Made by a program: the position numbers and the translations under genes
Assembly: GCA_001773855.1 (NCBI GenBank)
Contig: MEXZ01000161.1
Span: forward strand, 5,454 to 11,393
From: Candidatus Aminicenantes bacterium RBG_13_64_14
GTDB taxonomy: Bacteria > Acidobacteriota > Aminicenantia > Aminicenantales > Saccharicenantaceae
DNA: 5,940 nt
Direction of reading: 5' to 3'
The notes under the pieces: generated by a model
Told to the model about the DNA's origin: nothing
What the model saw: only the letters and a program-made list of their open reading frames with translations
Databases searched by the model: none
Part shown: positions 1 through 4,967 of the stretch, piece after piece
Layout of the letters: every line of letters starts with the position of its first letter
Position numbering within the stretch: position 1 is the first letter of the stretch

Positions 1-475
1 GGCACGACAGGATGAGGTTGAGGAGGATGAACGGGAAGGGGTCGAAACGCCGCGTGATGAGGACGACGGAATTGAGGATGATCCAGCCGACGAGTACGCC
101 CATGAAAATGGTGATGAACTTCCAGCTGCCGCCGAACATCGCCAACCGGTCGGCCAAGCGCTGGCCGACCGTCCGCTTTTCTTCGAACTCCATGTTGACG
201 TTCCTGGTCAGGACCTCTCCTTCGCGCAGGCTCTCGATGACTTCAGCCTCGATTACGGACAGGTCGCCCTTCTCGGCTTCGAGGACGCCCTTGACGTATT
301 GCGCCCGGTAGCGGTTCAGGTCGTCCAGGCAGATGGGGCTCTCCGGCGTCCAGTCCGGGTGGTCTTTGAGGATGAGCGCGGCGATGGCGGGCCGGACCAA
401 CTCGCCGGCGAGGACTGCGTCGGCGCTCTTGGCGAGTTTGCATACTCCACAGATGACTTTGGTTTCTTCTCTCAT
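1..475 (-). CDS. DUF1003 family membrane protein, C-terminus cut by window edge
   Basis: The visible part is 158 codons starting at the ATG read at 475-473, with a strong Shine-Dalgarno (GAAGGAGGG) a few bases upstream. The N-terminal soluble part has Cys9, Cys12 and Cys49 and a stretch typical of the family (ELVRPAIA, then HPDW at 39-42, then DLNRYRAQYV). A short linker (about 64-98) leads to the family core, EEKRTVGQRLADRLAMFGGSW near 98-118. This is followed by a transmembrane helix (about 119-140), the FDPFPFILLNL signature and the start of a second helix at the edge. The Cys residues could form a small metal site, which is an inference. The family is an inner-membrane protein of unknown function. 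It lies on the same strand as the lipoprotein gene, 141 bases downstream of it, but has its own promoter candidate. The family call is from recognition of the core motif; the function is unknown. Confidence 0.85.
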   Translation of the reverse strand, partial: MREETKVICGVCKLAKSADAVLAGELVRPAIAALILKDHPDWTPESPICLDDLNRYRAQYVKGVLEAEKGDLSVIEAEVIESLREGEVLTRNVNMEFEEKRTVGQRLADRLAMFGGSWKFITIFMGVLVGWIILNSVVLITRRFDPFPFILLNLILSC

Positions 476-494
476 GGACCCTCCTTCTGCAGGA

Positions 495-524
495 ACTATA
501 GCTTTTCGTCGGAGGGAACGTCAA
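495..524 (-). promoter_or_regulatory. Candidate sigma70-type promoter for the DUF1003 gene
   Basis: Read on the minus strand, TTGACG (524-519) is followed by an 18-base spacer and TATAGT (500-495). Both boxes are close to the housekeeping consensus. Transcription would begin near 488, leaving a leader of only about 13 bases that contains little more than the ribosome binding site before the ATG at 475. The match is by eye, and promoter consensus in this lineage is not established here. Confidence 0.45.
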
Positions 525-616
525 CCGAGAGGATGAATGATTTACGACAAGGCCGGGCGGCGGTCCGAACCCTGGGGCAGGCTACCGATGAGGCGTGGAT
601 CTGGGTAAGAAAGGGC

Positions 617-1243
617 CTACAGCCGCCGGCGCGACGGCCGGAATTCCCACGTCATCCGGAACATCATCTCCCGCAGCAGGTTGTTCATGGCTTCGTTCTT
701 GTCCTGCATGCCGAAGGTCGGGACGCCGTCCGCGCCCATGCCGAGCGCGCCGACCGTCCCCTCCCGGACGCTGGATTGCGTCCAAAGTGTTGCGCCGTTC
801 GCGGCGGACACGAGCCGGGCGGTCACGGCGATATCGAATTTGGCCCGGACGAACAAGGCTTTGCTCAGCGGCGCGAGCAGGTCCACCTGCGGTTTGACCT
901 TGGATATTTTTATCTCGCCCAGGAAAAAGGCTTCGACCCCGTGCTTCTCGCCGATGGCGAGAGCCACCTCGCGGTTGAAGGCCGTCTTCCCGATCCCGGC
1001 CAGGACCTCGCCGGCAGGCCCGAGTTCGACGACCGGCACGCGCTGGGCCGCAGTGACCTCCTGGAGAAAGAGCTGCGTCGCCATGCTGTCGAGATCGCCC
1101 TTGGCGTTTTCGACCTTGAAGGTGACGAGCCCGACCGTTTCATAGCCGGTGAGGTCGACGGCGGGCGGGACGATCGTGTATTTTGTGGTGCAGCCCGCGA
1201 CAGCGAAAAGGGCTAAAATCCAAACCAAATGTATCTTTTTCAT
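617..1243 (-). CDS. Small lipoprotein with a CsgG/LpoB-like domain
   Basis: The protein has 208 residues. The start is at 1243, preceded by GGAAGGAG at good spacing. Residues 1-17 are a lipoprotein signal (two Lys, hydrophobic core) ending in a lipobox V15-A16-G17-C18, so the mature protein is lipid-anchored at Cys18. Thr19 and Thr20 follow; with no Asp at +2, the E. coli Lol rule would send it to the outer membrane. The mature part alternates strands and helices: a TVGLVTF strand at 36-42, a helix at 50-66, VPVVEL at 69-74, then VEAFFLGEIKI at 103-113 and FDIAVTARLVSAANGATLW at 136-154. This order resembles periplasmic CsgG/LpoB/GNA1162-like lipoproteins. No CsgG pore segment or curli genes are visible, so a secretion role is not implied. 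The C-terminus is basic (RPSRRRL). The fold is inferred from pattern only and the function is unknown. It could share a transcript with the M24 gene 97 bases upstream. Confidence 0.8.
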   Translation of the reverse strand: MKKIHLVWILALFAVAGCTTKYTIVPPAVDLTGYETVGLVTFKVENAKGDLDSMATQLFLQEVTAAQRVPVVELGPAGEVLAGIGKTAFNREVALAIGEKHGVEAFFLGEIKISKVKPQVDLLAPLSKALFVRAKFDIAVTARLVSAANGATLWTQSSVREGTVGALGMGADGVPTFGMQDKNEAMNNLLREMMFRMTWEFRPSRRRL

Positions 1244-1340
1244 CGAGAGTCTCCTTCCGATCCCTGGGCGCCTTAATTGACTGTGCCATCAAATTAGTCG
1301 GACGAGCCCGCTCCGGAGGCCGGTCGGCCCTTGTCGGCCC

Positions 1341-2699
1341 CTATTTAATAAGGTGGAAGGCCGTCTGCCGGCCGGCCAGGAAGAACGCCCGCTGGCCGTC
1401 GAAGAGGATATCCTGCTCGAGAGGCACTCGGAAATCCGCGCCGCCCCATTCCGGGACGGGCCCGGTGACGCTCATCTCGGCCGTGAAGGTGCTCATGGGC
1501 GCGAGCTTGACGTCGCCGCGGCCGACGTTGTTGACCTGTTCCCAGGGGAGGCCGATGAGCGGTCCGGGCTCGTGGAGGAAATAGCCGAGCGAGTGGGAAT
1601 AGATCTTCGGGGTCGGGATGCCCAGCTCGCGGGCTTTCTTGAGCATGTTGCCGAGGAGCTCGTTTCCGGTCAGGCCTGTCTTGAATTCCCCGCAATAGAC
1701 GTCCTGGAGGCGGTTGGCCTCGGCCATGAGCTTCTTGAACGTCTCCGGCGCTTCCGTCTCGCCGGGGCGCAGGACGTAGGCCATCTCCTGGTGGTCGCTG
1801 TTCAACCTCATGTACTTGAGCCCGACGTCGCAGTGGAGGAGGTCCCCCGGCCGGATGACCTTATCGTCTTTGCCCCATTTCTCGACGTCCTTCGGGTTGC
1901 GGCCGCGGATCGAAACGAAGGGCGAGAAGGAGACCTTGAGGCCGAGGTCGGCGACGCGCTGCCAATAGTACCAGCGGAGGTCGTCGGCCGTCGTCTGCCC
2001 GACCGTGATGACTTTCGGCGAGAACATGTCGGCGATGATGGACCGGGAGAGGGCCGCTGCCCGTTCCATGAGCTCAACCTCCTCCTCGAGGAGCGTTTCC
2101 GCCCAGAGGGTGACCAGCGGCTCAGCCGACTGGAGGCGGGCCGCGTACTTCGGGCCGACCGCCTCGACGATCCTTTTCTTCAAGACGACGGTCAGCCCGC
2201 CGGCTACCCACTGGACCTCGCCTTCGTTGATGCCGATGCTCTTCGGGTCGCGCTCGCGGACGACGCGGCCGAGCGCTTCCCACTGGCTCTCGCCCTTCTT
2301 CGTATCCCAGGCCGCCGCGTCCCAGGCGTTCTTGAACAGGCCCTGCGTGTCGGTCCGCGCGACGTTCAGCCGCTCGATGCCCTTCCCCGGCCCCTGGTTA
2401 TAAAAGACGAGGAGCTGGGTGATCGGATTCCAGTTTCCGAGGGGGACCATGGTCTCGAAGATCGGATCGAGGTTGTCCTCGTTACAGGAGATGATCCACA
2501 TGTCGATGCCGGTTTCGCGCATCATCCGCGGCAGCAGCGTATCGAGGCGCTTGGCGGTGATCTTATGGACAAGGTCCGCCTGCTGGCGGACGGCGAGGAC
2601 CGACGGCGTGCCGGCGTGCTGAGCGACTGCCGGGATCTCGAGCCCCGCCAGAGCGATGACCCCGAGGATGACGACCGCGAGGAACGCTTTCTTGAACAT
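1341..2699 (-). CDS. Secreted M24 family metallopeptidase (Xaa-Pro aminopeptidase-like)
   Basis: The protein has 452 residues. It starts at the ATG at 2699, behind CGGAGGG, and ends in TAG. Residues 1-26 form a Sec signal peptide (Lys3-Lys4, long hydrophobic core, AVA before Gln27), so it acts outside the cytoplasm. Residues about 35-200 look like the creatinase-type N-terminal domain (for example DMWIISCNEDNLDP at 66-79). Residues about 205-450 are the pita-bread catalytic domain. All five metal ligands of the family can be placed: D291 (LLHCDVG), D302 (NSDHQE), H369 (YSHSLG), E408 (FTAEM) and E428 (VPLEQD). H376 in FLHEPGP matches the substrate-side His. The family removes an N-terminal residue preceding proline, or hydrolyses related substrates, using two metal ions. 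The site looks intact, so activity is likely; exact specificity is not readable. It is divergent from the M14 pair, suggesting a shared role in extracellular or periplasmic peptide breakdown. Confidence 0.93.
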   Translation of the reverse strand: MFKKAFLAVVILGVIALAGLEIPAVAQHAGTPSVLAVRQQADLVHKITAKRLDTLLPRMMRETGIDMWIISCNEDNLDPIFETMVPLGNWNPITQLLVFYNQGPGKGIERLNVARTDTQGLFKNAWDAAAWDTKKGESQWEALGRVVRERDPKSIGINEGEVQWVAGGLTVVLKKRIVEAVGPKYAARLQSAEPLVTLWAETLLEEEVELMERAAALSRSIIADMFSPKVITVGQTTADDLRWYYWQRVADLGLKVSFSPFVSIRGRNPKDVEKWGKDDKVIRPGDLLHCDVGLKYMRLNSDHQEMAYVLRPGETEAPETFKKLMAEANRLQDVYCGEFKTGLTGNELLGNMLKKARELGIPTPKIYSHSLGYFLHEPGPLIGLPWEQVNNVGRGDVKLAPMSTFTAEMSVTGPVPEWGGADFRVPLEQDILFDGQRAFFLAGRQTAFHLIK

Positions 2700-2731
2700 G
2701 TTCGCCCTCCGTATTTTGGAACTACCGTTTT

Positions 2732-2759
2732 TCTATCACCTCGGCCGCCTCGAGGTCAA
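2732..2759 (-). promoter_or_regulatory. Weak candidate promoter for the M24 gene
   Basis: On the minus strand, TTGACC (2759-2754) lies 16 bases upstream of GATAGA (2737-2732). The -35 box is good and the -10 box matches only three of six consensus positions. It lies in the divergent intergenic region 32 bases or more upstream of the M24 start. This is a by-eye candidate only. Confidence 0.25.
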
Positions 2760-2835
2760 GGCCAAAAGGGAAGCTCTCGCTCTGAGGGAACCATTGCGGT
2801 CGACGATGCGTATATCAAGGAGCGGCCTCGCCGCG

Positions 2836-2864
2836 TTGATTTCGCCCGGATATTCTGCGAGAAT
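2836..2864 (+). promoter_or_regulatory. Weak candidate promoter for the M14 gene pair
   Basis: TTGATT (2836-2841) and GAGAAT (2859-2864) are separated by 17 bases, and each matches four of six sigma70 consensus positions. Transcription would begin near 2871, giving a leader of about 70 bases before the GTG at 2940. Nothing better was seen on this strand between 2700 and 2939. Treat it as a suggestion. Confidence 0.25.
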
Positions 2865-2925
2865 GACGGACTCCGGGCCATTATCCGACCCGCGCCGAGT
2901 GCGGCCCGGTCTTACCTTATTGAGT

Positions 2926-2930
2926 GGAGG
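2926..2930 (+). promoter_or_regulatory. Ribosome binding site that fixes the GTG start at 2940
   Basis: GGAGG sits 9 bases before the GTG at 2940. The open frame continues far upstream through DNA that codes for the M24 gene on the other strand, so frame alone cannot set the start. This site, plus the signal peptide that begins directly after the GTG, decides it. The next in-frame ATG (3213) is already inside the M14 domain. Confidence 0.75.
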
Positions 2931-2939
2931 TACCGTTAC

Positions 2940-4967
2940 GTGACAATTCGTAGCACCGCAAGCTTCCTGATCCCCTTCATCTTATGTCTCGCGCTGGGCC
3001 CTCTGGCGGCGGCCGACCTGACCTTCGACCGCTACCATAAGCCCGAAGAACTGACCGTGGCGGTCCAGGACCTGGCCCGGGCCAACCCCGGCTTCGCCAA
3101 GGTCCACATCCTGGCCAAAAGCCCCGGCGGCCGCGAGCTCGTCCTGCTCGAGATCGGCCCCGAGACCGCGAAAACCGCCAAGAGTCTTCCCGCCGTATTC
3201 ATCGCGGCCAACATGGAAGGGACCGTGCCCATCTCCGGCGAAGCGGCCCTTTTCCTGGCTAAGCTCGTCTGCGAGAAAGCCGATATGCGCGCGGACCGGA
3301 CCTGGTACATCCTGCCCTGCGGCAACCCGGACGCCGCGGCGGTCTACTTCGGCAAGCCCCTGCGCCTCGACGGGCGGAACGCCCGGCCCCGTAACGACGA
3401 CCAGGACGACCAGACCGACGAGGACGGCGCCGACGACCTCGACGGCGACGGCCTCATCACTCAGATGCGGGTCAAGGATCCCGAGGGTGCCTGGATCCCT
3501 GTCCCCGTCGAACCGCGCCTGATGAAGCGGGCCGACGGATCAAAGGGCGAGAAGGGCGTCTGGAAGCTCTATCCCGAGGGCCTCGACAACGACGGCGACG
3601 GCCAGTACAACGAGGACGGACCCGGCGGCGTCAACGTCGGCACGGCCTTTCCCCACCTCTTCAAGTTCCACGCCCCCGATTCCGGCCCGTGGTCGGGAAG
3701 CGAGGCGGAGACCTTCGCCCTGCTCAAGTTCTTCGACCTCCATCGGGAGGTCGGTTTGACCTTCGTCTTCGGCGAAACGAACTTCTGCCTGGCCCCGCCA
3801 CGCAGCAGCCGGAAAGGGGAGACGGACCTCAACCAGATCAAGGTCCCGGAGAATATAGCCGGCTTCATCAACGCCGACCCGAACAGGACCTACACCATCG
3901 CCGAGATCATGGACATGGTCCGGCCGCTCGTCCCGCCCGGCATGGAGGTGACCGAGTCCCTGATCGCCGGGTTCCTGGGTCTCGGAGCGGTGGTGAATCC
4001 CCTCGACGACGACCTCAAGTTCTACAAGGAACTTTCCGAAAAATATAAGGAATTCCTGAAAGCCGCGAAGCTCGACGGCAAACGCCTCGACCCGGCGCCC
4101 GACAAGGACGGGTCTTTCGAGCTGTGGGCCTACTACCATCTCGGCCTGCCCTCCTTCGCCCTGGACTTCTGGACCCTGCCCGAGGTCAAGGAGGAGAAGG
4201 CGGCGGACGAGATCACGCCGGAAAAGCTCGAGAAGATGACCAACGACGAGTTCATCGCCCTGGGCGAGGAGAAGATCGACGCCTTCCTCAAGGCCTCCGG
4301 CGCGCCCGACCAGTTCAAAGCCAAGCAGGTCATCGAAACGCTCAAGGGCGGCATGATGGATACCAAGAAAATGGCCGAGATGATGAAACAGATGCCCAAG
4401 AAGCCGAGCGCGGAGGGGATGGACGCCAAGGAGAAAGCCCTCCTCGCCTGGAGCGACAAGGAGCTCGGCGGAAAAGGGTTCGTCGCCTGGAAGCCCTTCA
4501 AGCACCCGACCCTCGGCGACGTCGAGATCGGCGGCGCCGTGCCCTTTGCCGACAACACGCCTCCGGCCAAGATGGTCGACGGTCTGCTTAAGGGCCAGGT
4601 CCCGTGGGTGTTCGAGATCGCCAAGAAGATGGCCCGGATCAAGATCGCCGATGCCGCGGTTAAGCGGCTGGGCGGCGGCGTTTACGAAGTCAAGGTCTGG
4701 CTCGAGAACACGGGCGACCTGCCCTACCCGACGGCGATGGGCCGGCGCAACGAGCGCGTCCTGCCCGTCATCGTCACCCTCGGCGGCCAGGGCTTTGAGA
4801 TCGTCCAAGGGAAAAAGAGGAGCCTCGTCCCGGCCGTCAAGGCCCACGGCCTCCAGCCCGTGACCTGGATCATCCGGGCCGCGAAACCCATCAAGCTCGA
4901 GGTCAAGGCGGAGACGAGAATCGCCTGGGGCGATTCCCGCACAGTCGACCTGGGAGGTGCAAAATGA
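2940..4967 (+). CDS. Secreted M14 carboxypeptidase-like pseudopeptidase, zinc site lost
   Basis: The protein has 675 residues from a GTG start. Residues 1-25 are a Sec signal peptide (Arg4, hydrophobic 8-20, LAAA before Asp26). Residues about 29-415 follow the M14 zinc carboxypeptidase pattern: FDRYHKPEEL at 29-38, the KSPGGREL strand at 60-67, and FIAANM at 87-92. An acidic insert has calcium-type loops at D166-D168-D170 and D216-D218-D220. Aligned to its downstream sister, the zinc ligands are replaced: His by E93, Glu by V96, and the second His by G278 or E279. The substrate-binding Asn-Arg pair is replaced by G234-T235. The usual catalytic Glu appears to be D409 (FALDFW). A charged, Met-rich helical stretch (about 416-496) precedes a C-terminal beta-type domain (about 505-672, starting LGGKGFVAWKPFKHP), as seen in long bacterial M14 proteins. 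The frame is intact throughout, so this is a maintained pseudoenzyme rather than a decayed gene. Its stop overlaps the next start. Likely roles are peptide binding, or a partner or regulator of the active sister; this is inference. Confidence 0.9.
   Translation: MTIRSTASFLIPFILCLALGPLAAADLTFDRYHKPEELTVAVQDLARANPGFAKVHILAKSPGGRELVLLEIGPETAKTAKSLPAVFIAANMEGTVPISGEAALFLAKLVCEKADMRADRTWYILPCGNPDAAAVYFGKPLRLDGRNARPRNDDQDDQTDEDGADDLDGDGLITQMRVKDPEGAWIPVPVEPRLMKRADGSKGEKGVWKLYPEGLDNDGDGQYNEDGPGGVNVGTAFPHLFKFHAPDSGPWSGSEAETFALLKFFDLHREVGLTFVFGETNFCLAPPRSSRKGETDLNQIKVPENIAGFINADPNRTYTIAEIMDMVRPLVPPGMEVTESLIAGFLGLGAVVNPLDDDLKFYKELSEKYKEFLKAAKLDGKRLDPAPDKDGSFELWAYYHLGLPSFALDFWTLPEVKEEKAADEITPEKLEKMTNDEFIALGEEKIDAFLKASGAPDQFKAKQVIETLKGGMMDTKKMAEMMKQMPKKPSAEGMDAKEKALLAWSDKELGGKGFVAWKPFKHPTLGDVEIGGAVPFADNTPPAKMVDGLLKGQVPWVFEIAKKMARIKIADAAVKRLGGGVYEVKVWLENTGDLPYPTAMGRRNERVLPVIVTLGGQGFEIVQGKKRSLVPAVKAHGLQPVTWIIRAAKPIKLEVKAETRIAWGDSRTVDLGGAK
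3579..3604 (+). repeat. 26-base exact direct repeat, copy 1 (calcium-type loop)
   Basis: These 26 bases are identical to 5633-5658 in the downstream paralogue. They lie in the same reading frame and encode the residues GLDNDGDGQ (214-222, the last codon incomplete). The flanking DNA has diverged much more. The identity probably reflects protein-level constraint on the loop or local gene conversion between the tandem copies. Confidence 0.8.
4953..4957 (+). promoter_or_regulatory. Ribosome binding site for the second M14 gene
   Basis: GGAGG lies 6 bases before the ATG at 4964, inside the last codons of the upstream gene. With the ATGA stop/start overlap it indicates efficient, coupled translation of the two M14 proteins. 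Confidence 0.8.

Noticed and set aside
299..1216. 305-codon open frame on the plus strand
   Set aside because: It is antisense to the lipoprotein and DUF1003 genes, has no ribosome binding site or recognisable motif, and its composition is what GC-rich antisense frames give.
1244..1340. Rho-independent terminator between the M24 and lipoprotein genes
   Set aside because: There is an imperfect AT-rich inverted repeat (about 1272-1297) and a doubled GGGCCGAC next to the M24 stop, but no GC stem followed by a T run on the minus strand.
1353..2939. Upstream extension of the M14 pseudopeptidase frame, open without a stop
   Set aside because: It runs antisense through the M24 gene, which has clear family motifs on the other strand. 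The signal peptide and ribosome binding site place the real start at GTG 2940.
2700..2939. Operator, riboswitch or small RNA in the divergent intergenic region
   Set aside because: Apart from two weak promoter candidates, no convincing inverted repeat, conserved RNA motif or small coding frame with a ribosome binding site was seen.
3213..3240. Frameshift or sequencing error as the cause of the lost HxxE
   Set aside because: The residues on both sides stay aligned with the sister in the same frame (FIAANM before, SGEAAL after), and the other catalytic sites are also lost independently.
3876..3887. DPNR at residues 313-316 of the pseudopeptidase, as a possible surviving Asn-Arg substrate site
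   Set aside because: In the active sister DPNR lies before the third zinc His, directly after the acidic insert. Here it is about 80 residues later, past that position, while the true equivalent reads NVGT. It is probably coincidence, though a structure model should confirm.
3540..4847. 435-codon open frame on the minus strand
   Set aside because: It is antisense to the M14 pseudopeptidase. The Leu/Asp/Val/Gly-rich low-complexity product is typical of the complement of GC-rich coding DNA.
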